From assembly GCF_014203645.1 (NCBI RefSeq), contig NZ_JACHJL010000012.1, positions 62,001-126,000 on the forward strand: a stretch of DNA of 64,000 bases, given 5' to 3'. Positions 43,606 to 52,641 of the stretch are shown one piece after another (position 1 is the stretch's first letter; the number at the start of each line of letters is the position of its first letter). The translations under genes were made by a program, and so were the position numbers. The notes beneath the pieces were generated by a model. The model was not told where the DNA came from. It ran no database searches and saw nothing but the letters and a program-made list of their open reading frames with translations. Source of the stretch: Streptomyces zagrosensis. Its GTDB lineage: Bacteria; Actinomycetota; Actinomycetes; Streptomycetales; Streptomycetaceae.

Positions 43606-45159
43606 GTGTCGGCCAGCACATCCCGTACGCTCCCGTCGGAGATCGCCGAATCCGAGTCTGTCATGGCGCTCATCGAGCGGGGAAAGGCTGAGGGGCAGAT
43701 CGCCGGCGCCGATGTGCGTCGGGCCTTCGAGGCTGACCAGATTCCGCCAACCCAGTGGAAGAATGTTCTGCGCAGCCTCAACCAGGTCCTCGACGAGGAG
43801 GGTGTGACGCTGATGGTCAGTGCCGCAGAGGCGCCTAAGCGCACCCGCAAGAGCGTCGCAGCGAAGAGCCCCGCCAAGCGCACCGCCACCAAGACCGTCA
43901 CAGCCAAGACGGTCGCCGCCAAGAAGGCCACCGCCGGGGCGACCGCCTCGGCCGATGACCGCATGGGCGAAGATTCCGAGGCGGCGACCGAGAAGAAGGC
44001 CGCCGCGAAGAAGACCGCGGCCAAGAAAACCGTGGCGAAGAAGGCGCCTGCGAAGAAGGCCACTGCGAAGAAGACCGCGGGCAAGAAGGACGCCGACGAA
44101 CTGGCCGACGGCGACGAGTCGGCCGAGGAGTCGCAGACCCCGGCTGCGGGCAAGGCCGAAGGCGGCGAGGGGGAGCCCGAGAACGCGGGCTTCGTTCTCT
44201 CCGACGACGACGAGGACGATGCGCCGGCGCAGCAGGTCGCTGCCGCGGGCGCTACCGCCGACCCCGTCAAGGACTACCTGAAGCAGATCGGCAAGGTCCC
44301 CCTCCTCAACGCCGAGCAGGAGGTCGAGCTCGCCAAGCGCATTGAGGCGGGGCTGTTCGCCGAGGACAAGCTGGCCAACTCCGACAAGCTCGCCCCCAAG
44401 CTCAAGCGCGAGTTGGAGATCATCGCGGAGGATGGCCGCCGGGCCAAGAACCACCTCCTGGAGGCCAACCTGCGACTGGTGGTCTCGCTGGCCAAGCGCT
44501 ACACCGGCCGCGGCATGCTCTTCCTTGACCTCATCCAAGAGGGCAACCTTGGCCTGATCCGTGCGGTCGAGAAGTTCGACTACACCAAGGGCTACAAGTT
44601 CTCCACGTATGCGACCTGGTGGATTCGCCAGGCCATCACGCGTGCCATGGCCGACCAGGCCCGCACCATCCGTATTCCGGTGCACATGGTTGAGGTCATC
44701 AATAAGTTGGCTCGCGTCCAGCGCCAGATGCTCCAGGACCTGGGCCGTGAGCCCACCCCGGAGGAGCTGGCCAAGGAGCTCGACATGACCCCTGAAAAGG
44801 TCATCGAGGTCCAGAAGTACGGCCGTGAGCCGATCTCGTTGCACACGCCGCTTGGCGAGGACGGTGACAGCGAATTCGGTGATCTGATCGAGGACTCCGA
44901 GGCTGTCGTGCCTGCTGACGCGGTCAGCTTCACGCTGCTACAGGAGCAGTTGCACTCCGTGCTTGACACGCTCAGCGAGCGTGAGGCCGGCGTGGTCTCC
45001 ATGCGCTTCGGCCTCACGGACGGCCAGCCGAAGACGTTGGATGAGATCGGCAAGGTCTACGGGGTGACGCGCGAGCGCATCCGACAGATCGAGTCGAAGA
45101 CCATGTCGAAGCTGCGCCACCCGTCTCGCTCCCAGGTTCTGCGGGACTACCTGGACTGA
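43606..45159 (+). CDS. hrdB: Principal RNA polymerase sigma factor HrdB
   Basis: 517 aa from GTG, giving the streptomycete N-terminus VSASTSRTLPSEIAES. Region 1.1 is followed by a long lysine/alanine-rich segment (AKKTAAKKTVAKKAPAKK...) and an acidic stretch (about 80-215). Regions 1.2-4.2 are near identical to known HrdB: DPVKDYLKQIGKVPLL, FLDLIQEGNLGLIRAVEKFD, FSTYATWWIRQAITRAMADQ and the C-terminal TRERIRQIESKTMSKLRHPS. It directs housekeeping transcription. GAGAGG lies upstream of the start. Confidence 0.97.
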   Translation: MSASTSRTLPSEIAESESVMALIERGKAEGQIAGADVRRAFEADQIPPTQWKNVLRSLNQVLDEEGVTLMVSAAEAPKRTRKSVAAKSPAKRTATKTVTAKTVAAKKATAGATASADDRMGEDSEAATEKKAAAKKTAAKKTVAKKAPAKKATAKKTAGKKDADELADGDESAEESQTPAAGKAEGGEGEPENAGFVLSDDDEDDAPAQQVAAAGATADPVKDYLKQIGKVPLLNAEQEVELAKRIEAGLFAEDKLANSDKLAPKLKRELEIIAEDGRRAKNHLLEANLRLVVSLAKRYTGRGMLFLDLIQEGNLGLIRAVEKFDYTKGYKFSTYATWWIRQAITRAMADQARTIRIPVHMVEVINKLARVQRQMLQDLGREPTPEELAKELDMTPEKVIEVQKYGREPISLHTPLGEDGDSEFGDLIEDSEAVVPADAVSFTLLQEQLHSVLDTLSEREAGVVSMRFGLTDGQPKTLDEIGKVYGVTRERIRQIESKTMSKLRHPSRSQVLRDYLD

Positions 45160-45182
45160 TCGACAGCTACAGGCTGGAGCTT

Positions 45183-45221
45183 ATGAGGGCCGGGATCTCT
45201 TGGTGAGGTCCCGGCCCTCAT
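45183..45221 (+). terminator. hrdB terminator
   Basis: ATGAGGGCCGGGA (45183-45195) and TCCCGGCCCTCAT (45209-45221): perfect 13-bp stem, 13-base loop, 23 bases after the stop. Confidence 0.85.
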
Positions 45222-45295
45222 GGTGTCCGGATGCGGGGCGCGCCTGAGTGGGTGACGCTAAGCGGATAGCTCACTGCGCTTGGTCAGGAGGACGC

Positions 45296-46141
45296 ATGCG
45301 TACTCTGCTCTCTTCGCTGTTCGCCCCGCTGCTCGCGGCGCTTGTGGCGGTACCGGTGCTGCCGGGCCCTGCCGCCGCGGACGGGGTCATCATCGGGGGC
45401 CAGCCGGTACAGACCGAGGACGCGCCCTGGGTGGTGGCCCTTGGTAGCCGTGACCGGTTCGGCGGTACGCGCTCGGGACAGTTCTGTGGTGGCGTGTTGG
45501 TCTCTCCTACGACGGTGATCACGGCGGCGCACTGCATGAGTCGCGAGGTGCTGGGCGTGGACCGTAGCGCTGTGGGGGACCTGCGGGCCATCGTCGGCAG
45601 GGGTGATCTGCGCGGTGACCTGGGTGAGGAGATCCCGCTGCGGCGAGTTTGGGCCAACCCGGACTACGACCCGACGACGAATGCCGGAGACGTCGCCGTA
45701 CTCACCCTGGCTCAGGAGCAGCCCGCGGAGCGGGTCATTTCGATGGCGAAGAAGGGCGATGTGGCCTACCGGCCGGGCACCAGCGCCACGGTGTACGGCT
45801 GGGGCGACACCACGGGCACGGGTAACTACGCGGCGCAGTTGATGGCGGCCCGGGTCAAGCTGCTCAATGACAAGCGTTGCGAGGAGGCCTATCCGGGCAC
45901 CGAGAACGGCACCTATGTGTCCAATTCGATGCTGTGCGCGGGGGAGCCGAGCGGTGGGCAGGACGCCTGCCAAGGGGACAGTGGCGGCCCCCTGGTGGCG
46001 CGGGGCAGGCTGGTGGGGCTGGTCTCCTGGGGGAGCGGGTGCGCCGAGCCAGGCAGCCCGGGGGTCTATACGCGCATCTCAGCGGTGGCGTCGCTGGTGG
46101 AACGGCACGCGAAGGAGCCCGATCGCGCCGCAGCACGCTGA
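45296..46141 (+). CDS. Secreted trypsin-like serine protease
   Basis: 281 aa from ATG with AGGAGG. Signal peptide MRTLLSSLFAPLLAALVAVP to about PGPAAADG (29), then mature start near VIIGGQP. Triad His79 (TAAHC), Asp132 (AGDVAVL), Ser229 (GDSGGP). Asp223 in QDACQGDSGG occupies the S1 specificity position, predicting trypsin-like cleavage after Arg/Lys. Cysteines at 64/80 and others suit disulfides. It resembles S. griseus-type trypsins in length. Its own terminator follows. Confidence 0.9.
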   Translation: MRTLLSSLFAPLLAALVAVPVLPGPAAADGVIIGGQPVQTEDAPWVVALGSRDRFGGTRSGQFCGGVLVSPTTVITAAHCMSREVLGVDRSAVGDLRAIVGRGDLRGDLGEEIPLRRVWANPDYDPTTNAGDVAVLTLAQEQPAERVISMAKKGDVAYRPGTSATVYGWGDTTGTGNYAAQLMAARVKLLNDKRCEEAYPGTENGTYVSNSMLCAGEPSGGQDACQGDSGGPLVARGRLVGLVSWGSGCAEPGSPGVYTRISAVASLVERHAKEPDRAAAR

Positions 46142-46152
46142 GGAGACGAGGA

Positions 46153-46184
46153 GGGCGGTCGCCCCGGTGCCGGGGTGACCGCCC
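46153..46184. terminator. Hairpin between convergent protease and zinc-ribbon genes
   Basis: GGGCGGTCGCCCC (46153-46165) pairs with GGGGTGACCGCCC (46172-46184), one G-U pair, 6-base loop. Confidence 0.75.
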
Positions 46185-46228
46185 ATCGCCGGCCTTGGCC
46201 GGTCCTCGCTCGTCGTAGGTGCGATGTG

Positions 46229-46465
46229 TCAGCGTTCCTCATCGGACGCGGACGCGGACGCCGGGACGGCGGTCAGCCGCTCGGTCTCGTCCTGTATTTC
46301 CGCGGCGATCTTCTTGAGTTCTGGCTCGAACTTGCGCCCGTGGTGGGCGCAAAAGAGCAGTTCGCCACCGCTTGTCAGTACGACGCGCAGATATGCCTGG
46401 GCGCCGCAACGATCGCAGCGATCAGCGGCCGTCAGCGGGCTCGCGGGGGTCAGAACAGTAGTCAC
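46229..46465 (-). CDS. Small zinc-ribbon-like protein, DUF7455 type
   Basis: 78 aa from GTG with GAAGAGG upstream. CDRCGAQAYLRV and LFCAHHGRKF supply CxxC and CxHH putative zinc ligands; the C-terminal half is a charged helix (FEPELKKIAAEIQDETERL). It is a small conserved actinobacterial family found near parE; function unknown. Confidence 0.8.
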   Translation of the reverse strand: MTTVLTPASPLTAADRCDRCGAQAYLRVVLTSGGELLFCAHHGRKFEPELKKIAAEIQDETERLTAVPASASASDEER

Positions 46466-46896
46466 GTCGCCTCTTCTCTAGCTCGACGAGCTGTCGTACC
46501 AGGGTCAACATCCAACCAGGCCGAAAACGTTCCCGTTGGTGGCTTTCCCTCGGAACTTTTTTCCGAGTCGGCTGGATGCTGACGGTTGGCGGCGAATGAG
46601 CCGTATTTCGCTGGCTTACGGTTTCACGTCGCTTGTCGGTCTTGTCCCGCCGGCTGGCTTGCCGGGTTGTTCATGAGGACGTGCCCGGAGCCTAAATGGT
46701 TCATGCCTCGTTGGGAACGTGATGTGCGCGTCACCCTATCGAGGGATCGAACGTACGAGCGACTCTCGATTAGCATGGGCGTTCTCACGGGTGGCTGCAC
46801 AAAGGCTCTACCAGGCCTCTGTACGCTTCTGACCGGTGACCAGCCACCTATGTGCCCGCCGAGGGCCAGCCTGAAATTCAGCGAGGAGCGAACCGC
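46466..46896. other. Divergent intergenic region upstream of parE
   Basis: About 430 bases carrying the promoters of the zinc-ribbon gene (minus) and parE (plus). No gene or clear operator recognised. Confidence 0.4.
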
Positions 46897-49017
46897 GTGA
46901 CCGCCGAGATGTCTGTGCCGACCACTGCGCTGCTGTCCGGAGCAGACCGGGGCGGCTCCAACTACACCGCGCGGCATCTGCTCGTCCTTGAAGGGCTGGA
47001 AGCGGTGCGCAAGCGCCCGGGTATGTACATCGGCTCCACGGACAGCCGTGGCCTGCTGCACTGCCTGTGGGAGATCATTGATAACTCCGTCGATGAGGCT
47101 CTCGGCGGTTACTGCGATCAGATCAACGTCGTCCTCCACGAGGACGGCTCGGTGGAGGTCCGGGACAACGGGCGCGGTATCCCCGTCGACATCGAGCCCA
47201 AGACCGGGCTGTCCGGGGTCGAGGTCGTGATGACCAAGCTCCACGCCGGCGGCAAGTTCGGCGGCGGCGCGTATGCGGCCTCCGGCGGGTTGCACGGCGT
47301 CGGTGCCTCCGTGGTCAACGCCCTCTCCGCGCGGCTCGACGTCGAGGTGGACCTGAACGGGGCCACGCACTCCATCAGCTTCCGCCGCGGGGTGCCCGGC
47401 ATCTTCACCGAGTCCGGCCCTGACGCGCCCTTCGACCCGGCGAGCGGGCTGCGCAAGGTCAAGCGGGTGCCGAAGACCAGGACCGGGACGCGTGTGCGGT
47501 ACTGGGCGGACCGCCAGATCTTCCTCAAGGACGCCAAGCTCTCCTTGGACACGCTGCACGCCAGGGCGCGGCAGACCGCCTTCCTCGTGCCCGGCCTGAC
47601 GCTGATCGTCCGCGACGAGCGGGGCATCGAGGAGGACAAGCCGATCGAGGAGACCTTCCGATACGACGGCGGGATCAGCGAGTTCTGTGAGTACCTCGCG
47701 CAGGACAAGGCCGTGTGCGACACCGTGCGATTGACTGGGCAGGGCAGCTTCAAGGAGACCGTGCCCGTGCTCGATGACCGGGGGCATATGACGCCCACCG
47801 AGGTCACCCGCGACCTTGGCGTGGACATCGCGCTGCGCTGGGGCACCGGCTACGACACAACCGTCAAGTCCTTCGTCAACATCATCGCCACGCCCAAGGG
47901 CGGCACCCACATCTCTGGCTTCGAGCGCTCGATCACCAAGACCGTCAATGAGGCGCTGCGCTCGGCAAAGGTGCTGCGCGTCTCCGAGGACGACGTGGTC
48001 AAGGACGACGCCATGGAGGGGCTCACCGCGGTCGTTACGGTCCGTCTCGCCGAGCCCCAGTTCGAGGGCCAGACCAAAGAGGTCCTTGGCACATCGGCGG
48101 CCTCCCGGGTGGTGGCCAACGTGGTCAGCAAGGAGCTGAAGGCATTTCTCGGCTCCGCCAAGAGGGACGTCAAGCAGCAGGCCAGGGCCGTGCTGGACAA
48201 GATTGTCGCCGCCGCGCGTACCCGGATCGCCGCCCGGCAGCACAAGGACGCGCAGCGCCGTAAGACCGCCCTTGAGTCCTCCTCGCTACCCGCCAAGCTC
48301 GCCGACTGCCGCAGCGACGCGGTAGACCGAAGCGAGCTGTTCATCGTCGAGGGGGATTCGGCACTTGGCACCGCCAAGCTCGCGCGGAACTCCGAGTTCC
48401 AGGCGCTGCTGCCGATCCGCGGCAAGATCCTCAACGTGCAGAAGTCCTCCATCACGGACATGCTGAAGAACACCGAGTGCGGGGCGATCATCCAGGTCAT
48501 AGGGGCGGGGTCGGGTCGCACCTTCGACATCGACCAGGCCCGCTACGGCAAGGTCATCTTCCTGGCGGACGCCGATGTGGACGGCGCGCATATCCGCTGT
48601 CTGCTCCTCACGCTCTTCCAGCGCTATATGCGCCCCATGGTCGAGCAGGGCCGCGTCTTCTCCGCTGTGCCGCCGTTGCACCGGGTCGAGCTGGTTCAGC
48701 CCAAAAAGGGCCAGGACAAGTACCTCTACACCTACTCCGACGACGAGCTGCGTCAGACGCTGCTGGAGTTGGAGCGCAAGAAGACCCGCTACAAGGACAG
48801 CATCCAGCGGTACAAGGGCCTGGGTGAGATGGATGCCGACCAGCTCGCCGAGACCACGATGGACCCGCGCTTTCGCACGCTGCGTCGGATCAACATCAGC
48901 GACCTGGAGGCCGCCGAGCGCGCCTTCGACCTGCTCATGGGGAACGAAGTGGCGCCGCGTAAGGAGTTCATCACCAGTTCGGCTGCGACGCTGGACCGGT
49001 CGCGGATCGATGCCTAA
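46897..49017 (+). CDS. parE: DNA topoisomerase IV subunit B
   Basis: 706 aa from GTG with GAGGAG. GHKL ATPase domain: LEAVRKRPGMYIGST, EIIDNSVDEALGG, DNGRGIPVDI, GGLHGVGASVVNALS. TOPRIM: FIVEGDSALGTAKLARN and LADADVDGAHIRCL. C-terminal YKGLGEMDADQLAETTMDP. With ParC it decatenates replicated chromosomes, important for multigenomic hyphae at sporulation. It is a second GyrB-type protein; true gyrB is near dnaA in streptomycetes. parC lies about 10 kb downstream on the other strand rather than adjacent. Confidence 0.93.
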   Translation: MTAEMSVPTTALLSGADRGGSNYTARHLLVLEGLEAVRKRPGMYIGSTDSRGLLHCLWEIIDNSVDEALGGYCDQINVVLHEDGSVEVRDNGRGIPVDIEPKTGLSGVEVVMTKLHAGGKFGGGAYAASGGLHGVGASVVNALSARLDVEVDLNGATHSISFRRGVPGIFTESGPDAPFDPASGLRKVKRVPKTRTGTRVRYWADRQIFLKDAKLSLDTLHARARQTAFLVPGLTLIVRDERGIEEDKPIEETFRYDGGISEFCEYLAQDKAVCDTVRLTGQGSFKETVPVLDDRGHMTPTEVTRDLGVDIALRWGTGYDTTVKSFVNIIATPKGGTHISGFERSITKTVNEALRSAKVLRVSEDDVVKDDAMEGLTAVVTVRLAEPQFEGQTKEVLGTSAASRVVANVVSKELKAFLGSAKRDVKQQARAVLDKIVAAARTRIAARQHKDAQRRKTALESSSLPAKLADCRSDAVDRSELFIVEGDSALGTAKLARNSEFQALLPIRGKILNVQKSSITDMLKNTECGAIIQVIGAGSGRTFDIDQARYGKVIFLADADVDGAHIRCLLLTLFQRYMRPMVEQGRVFSAVPPLHRVELVQPKKGQDKYLYTYSDDELRQTLLELERKKTRYKDSIQRYKGLGEMDADQLAETTMDPRFRTLRRINISDLEAAERAFDLLMGNEVAPRKEFITSSAATLDRSRIDA

Positions 49018-49333
49018 CCGCGGTCGAACGGCGCTACCGGTGGCGTTGTCGGCCGCGTAGCCGCATGGCGAGATCGGCTGGGGGCGGTAGCCGGGCGGGG
49101 CGCGTGCACGGGGCAATGGCCGCTCGCCAAACAGTGCGCCGGCCCACCTCGTCGCGGTGTGCAGCGGCGGGCCAGGGGCCACCGGTGGGCCGTGCGAGGG
49201 CAAGGGCCGTCAGGCGCGCTGCGCGGGGTCCGGCGGGGCGGGCAGCCACCAGGAGGCCCAAGCTGAGGCGTCAAGGGCCCAGAGGAGCCGGAAGGCGCCA
49301 TAGCGCGCGCGTGCGGGGCCGCTGGAGGGCCAG
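49018..49333. other. Gene-free gap between convergent parE and response regulator
   Basis: 316 bases, GC rich, no gene seen and no strong hairpin identified. Confidence 0.4.
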
Positions 49334-50014
49334 CTACGGCGTGCGCCAGATGTAGCGGTGTTCGGGGCGGCCGGTTTCCCCGTAGCGCAGGCTCAGGCGT
49401 ACCCGACCGGCCCGCTCCAGGAGCTTGAGGTAGCGCTGGGCGGTCTGTCTGCTGAGCTGGGAGCGGTCGGCCACCTCCTGGGCCGATAGCGGGCCGTCAG
49501 CGGCGCGCAGGACCTGTCGCACCAGGCCTGCGGTCAGGGGCGAGTGGCCCTTGGGAAGCGCGGTGGGGCCCGCCGACGCGCCGCCGAGGGCACCGAAGAT
49601 GCGGTCTACCTGGTCCTGCCCGGCCTCGTCGCCACTGGCGAGGGCGCGGCGGAGGGCGGCGTAGCCGTCGAGCTTGGCGCGTAGGCCCGCGAAAGTGAAC
49701 GGTTTGACGAGGTACTGGAGGGCCCCCTGGCGCATGGCGGCCTGCACGGTGGCGATGTCGCGAGCCGCCGTCACCATGATCACGTCGGTGTGATGGCCGA
49801 GTTGCCGCAGCCGTGCGACGAGGTCAAGACCGGTCTCGTCGGGGAGGTAGTGGTCGAGGAGCACGAGATCCACCGGGGTGCGCTCCAAGAAGGCCAGGGC
49901 CTGAGCCGCGGTGTGTGCACGGCCCGCGACCGCGAAGCCGGGGATCTTGGCTACGTACGCGGCGTTGACGTCGGCCACCCGCACGTCGTCGTCCACAACC
50001 AGTACGTCGATCAT
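49334..50014 (-). CDS. CitB/DcuR-type response regulator
   Basis: 226 aa. Receiver domain 1-120 with acidic DDD at 8-10, phospho-acceptor in LVLLDHYLPDETG (Asp54 region), Thr/Ala VTAARD and Lys in LVKPFTF. The C-terminal part (LTAGLVRQVLRAA, SAQEVADRSQLSRQTAQRYLKLLE) is an HTH typical of regulators paired with CitA/DcuS kinases. Its start overlaps the kinase stop by 4 bases (ATGA), so kinase and regulator are coupled. Likely responds to an extracellular di- or tricarboxylate. Confidence 0.9.
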   Translation of the reverse strand: MIDVLVVDDDVRVADVNAAYVAKIPGFAVAGRAHTAAQALAFLERTPVDLVLLDHYLPDETGLDLVARLRQLGHHTDVIMVTAARDIATVQAAMRQGALQYLVKPFTFAGLRAKLDGYAALRRALASGDEAGQDQVDRIFGALGGASAGPTALPKGHSPLTAGLVRQVLRAADGPLSAQEVADRSQLSRQTAQRYLKLLERAGRVRLSLRYGETGRPEHRYIWRTP

Positions 50015-51603
50015 CGCGACTCCTTGGTGAGTGCGTCCGGCAGGATGACGGTGAACTCCGCGCCGCCGGCCGCAGGCGCGGAGACTTTGGCGCTGCCGCC
50101 CTGTCGTTCGGCGAGGCGGCGTACCAGTGCGAGGCCGATGCCGCGCTTGCCGTGGGTGGGAGGTGCCTTGGTGGACCAGCCTTCAGTGAAGACCAGTTCG
50201 CGCTGGTCGGCGGGGATGCCAGGGCCGGTGTCCGTAACCCGGATCAGCAGGGTGCAGCCTTCCGCGCACAGTTCGATCTCCACCCAGGGGTCTTCCGCGC
50301 CGGGCGCCGCGTCCAGCGCGTTGTCCACCAGGTTGCCGACGATGGTGACCAGGCCCGGCGGGTCCACCACGCGATCGGGCAGCCAGGTGTCAGGGGAGAC
50401 GCGGAGCGAGACGCTGCGTTCGGCGGCGACGGCAGCCTTGCCGACCAGCAGCGCGGCCAGCAGCGCGTCATGCACCCGCTCGGTGACCTGCTCGGCGGTG
50501 GCCCGGTGCACACCGACAACCTCGGTGATGAACTCCGCCGCGTCCTCGTACAGCCCGAGCTCCAGCAGCCCGAGCAACGTGTGCAATCGATTCGCGTGCT
50601 CATGATCTTGGGCGCGGAGTGCGTCGATCAGACCGCGGGTGCCGTCCAACTCGCGCCCGAGTCGATCCAACTCGGTGCGGTCGCGCAGCGTGGCGACGGC
50701 GCCGCCGTCATCGGTCGGCATGCGGTTGGCGACCAGTACCCGCCCATTGCTGACGATCAACAGGTTCGCCCCGGTGAACCGGCCCGCCAGGACGTCCGCG
50801 GTGCGCCCCGGTGGAAGCGCGTCGTCCAGCGGCCGTCCGGTGTCCTCTGGGCGCAGATCGAGTAGCCGCTGCGCCTCGTCGTTGACCAAACGAATCCGGC
50901 CGTGTTTGTCGAGCGCAAGCACGCCCTCGCGGATGCCATGCAGCATGGCCTCGCGTTCGGCCAGCAGTGCGGAGATATCGGAAAAGGCCAGGTCGTGGGT
51001 GCGGCGCTGCAACCTGCGAGCCACGAAGTAGGCAGCGACCGCACCCACAGCGAGGGCGCCGCCCGCATAGGCCAGCAAACCAGGCACTGCCGAAATAAGC
51101 CGATCCCTGACGTTCTCGTACGCGATACCGACCGAGACGGCCCCGACGATCTGCCCCTGTTCGTCGCGGAGCGGAACCTTGCCCCGGGCGGAACGCCCGA
51201 GCGTGCCGTGGTCGATCTCCATCAATTCCCGGCCCGCGAGCACCTCGCTCGGATCGGTGGAAACCTGCTTGCCGATCTCGCTGGGCGAGGTATGTGACCA
51301 GCGCACCCCGCGCCGATCCATGATCACGACGTATTCGGCGCCCGTGGAGCGCCGGATCTTCTCCGCCTCGGCCTGCACCGGCCCCTGCGGTGACGGGCGG
51401 GAGTGCCGCAGCTCGTCGTCGAGCTGGGGTCTTGCGGCGGTGGTCTGGGCGATGGCCAGTGCGCGGCGCATGGCCTGGTCGTCCAGTTGGGAGTTGAGCG
51501 GGGCGAGGAAGAGGCCGGTGGCGAGGGCCGTGACGCCGGTGGCGATGGCCAACTGCATGAGCAGAACCTGCGAGAAGACACGTCGGGGCCAACCGATCCG
51601 CAT
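50011..51603 (-). CDS. CitA/DcuS-type sensor histidine kinase
   Basis: 530 aa from ATG 51603 (GGAGGCGG upstream); ATG 51687 would add 28 Gly/Arg-rich residues. Order: membrane helix VFSQVLLMQLAIATGVTALATG, extracytoplasmic PAS-like sensor (~40-175, GVRWSHTSPSEIGKQVSTD, GTLGRSARGKVPLRD), second helix LLAYAGGALAVGAVAAYFVA, cytosolic PAS, and a kinase core with Hbox AQDHEHANRLHTLLGLLELG, N-box NLVDNALDAA and G boxes DTGPGIP and GKRGIGLALV. Citrate-synthase-type genes a few kb away make carboxylate sensing attractive, but that is inference. Confidence 0.9.
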   Translation of the reverse strand: MRIGWPRRVFSQVLLMQLAIATGVTALATGLFLAPLNSQLDDQAMRRALAIAQTTAARPQLDDELRHSRPSPQGPVQAEAEKIRRSTGAEYVVIMDRRGVRWSHTSPSEIGKQVSTDPSEVLAGRELMEIDHGTLGRSARGKVPLRDEQGQIVGAVSVGIAYENVRDRLISAVPGLLAYAGGALAVGAVAAYFVARRLQRRTHDLAFSDISALLAEREAMLHGIREGVLALDKHGRIRLVNDEAQRLLDLRPEDTGRPLDDALPPGRTADVLAGRFTGANLLIVSNGRVLVANRMPTDDGGAVATLRDRTELDRLGRELDGTRGLIDALRAQDHEHANRLHTLLGLLELGLYEDAAEFITEVVGVHRATAEQVTERVHDALLAALLVGKAAVAAERSVSLRVSPDTWLPDRVVDPPGLVTIVGNLVDNALDAAPGAEDPWVEIELCAEGCTLLIRVTDTGPGIPADQRELVFTEGWSTKAPPTHGKRGIGLALVRRLAERQGGSAKVSAPAAGGAEFTVILPDALTKESR

Positions 51604-51870
51604 CCGTCCGCCTCCGTTCCGTCCCCCGTCGCCACCGCGGCCAGCCCTGGCCCGTTGTGGTGGAGCCGCCCCTTCCGATTCGTTCATGGGGACGAACGTA
51701 CGGGGTACGGGTGCCGGCGCCGTGCTCTGTGAGGTTTTGGTTGTCCGTTCTAGCGTGAGCAAAAGGCGCACAACAGAGAGCGGGACGTTTCGACGTCGCA
51801 CGGCCTCGCGGACCTGCGGGTGTGTGCCGAGGGGCGTGGCTCGGCCGTGGTTGAGCTGAGACACTTCACG

Positions 51871-51926
51871 CCTAGACGGCGTAGGGAATCATCTTCTGAG
51901 GTAAGAATTTGCCTAAAGGTCTTAGG
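51871..51926. promoter_or_regulatory. Two CCTA-N7-TAGG operators upstream of TetR gene
   Basis: CCTAGACGGCGTAGG (51871-51885) and CCTAAAGGTCTTAGG (51912-51926) share CCTA-N7-TAGG, 41 bases apart (about four turns). They lie between the kinase and TetR genes, the second 40 bases upstream of the TetR ATG. Confidence 0.6.
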
Positions 51927-51965
51927 GAGATGCAACAATCGAACCCATCGAACGGCAGGAGGGCC

Positions 51966-52535
51966 ATGGCACGCGTAGGGCTGACCACGGAGCGTCTGAC
52001 TCAAGCAGGGGCGGAACTGGCTGACGAGGTCGGCTTCGAGCAGGTGACCGTCTCGGCGCTCGCCAGACGGTTCGATGTCAAGGTCGCCAGCCTGTACTCG
52101 CACCTGAAAAGCTCGCAGGACCTCAAGAGCAACATTGCCCTGCTCGCCCTGGAAGAGCTCGCCGACCGGGGGGCCGCCGCCTTGGCGGGACGGGCCGGCA
52201 AGGACGCCCTGGTCGCCTTCGCCAACGTCTACCGCGACTACGCCAGGGAGCATCCCGGCCGCTATGCCGCAGCTCAACTGAGGCTGAGCCCCGAGGCGGC
52301 AGCCGTCAGCGCCGGCGGTAGGCACGCGCAGATGACGCGGGCGATCCTGCGCGGTTACGACCTGACGGAGCCGGATCAAACGCACGCGGTCCGACTGCTG
52401 GGCAGCGTCTTCCACGGCTACGTCAGCCTGGAGATGCGGGGAGGGTTCAGCCACAGCGCTCCGGACTCGCAGGAGAGCTGGTCGCGGGTTTTGGATGCCA
52501 CCGATGCCCTCTTGCGAAGCTGGCCCGCGCCCTGA
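51966..52535 (+). CDS. TetR-family regulator with WHG-type C-terminal domain
   Basis: 189 aa from ATG with AGGAGG. HTH: LTQAGAELADEVGFEQVTVSALARRFDVKVASLYSHLKS. The C-terminal domain has HAVRLLGSVFHGYVSLEMRGGF, typical of the TetR_C/WHG group. It is transcribed toward an SGNH hydrolase 106 bases downstream, its probable target together with itself, through the CCTA-N7-TAGG sites. Ligand unknown. Confidence 0.88.
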   Translation: MARVGLTTERLTQAGAELADEVGFEQVTVSALARRFDVKVASLYSHLKSSQDLKSNIALLALEELADRGAAALAGRAGKDALVAFANVYRDYAREHPGRYAAAQLRLSPEAAAVSAGGRHAQMTRAILRGYDLTEPDQTHAVRLLGSVFHGYVSLEMRGGFSHSAPDSQESWSRVLDATDALLRSWPAP

Positions 52536-52641
52536 GCGGGGCTTTGCGCCAGCCGGCGGGCGTCTGAGCCGCGCGGTGTGTCGGCGCAATCGATGCGACA
52601 CGTTCGGCACATGGCGAAACGTAAGCAAACGGATTGAGGAC

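Noticed and set aside
46586..46900. 104-codon frame upstream of parE
   Set aside because: Runs into the parE start in another frame, has a non-conserved sequence and no ribosome binding site.
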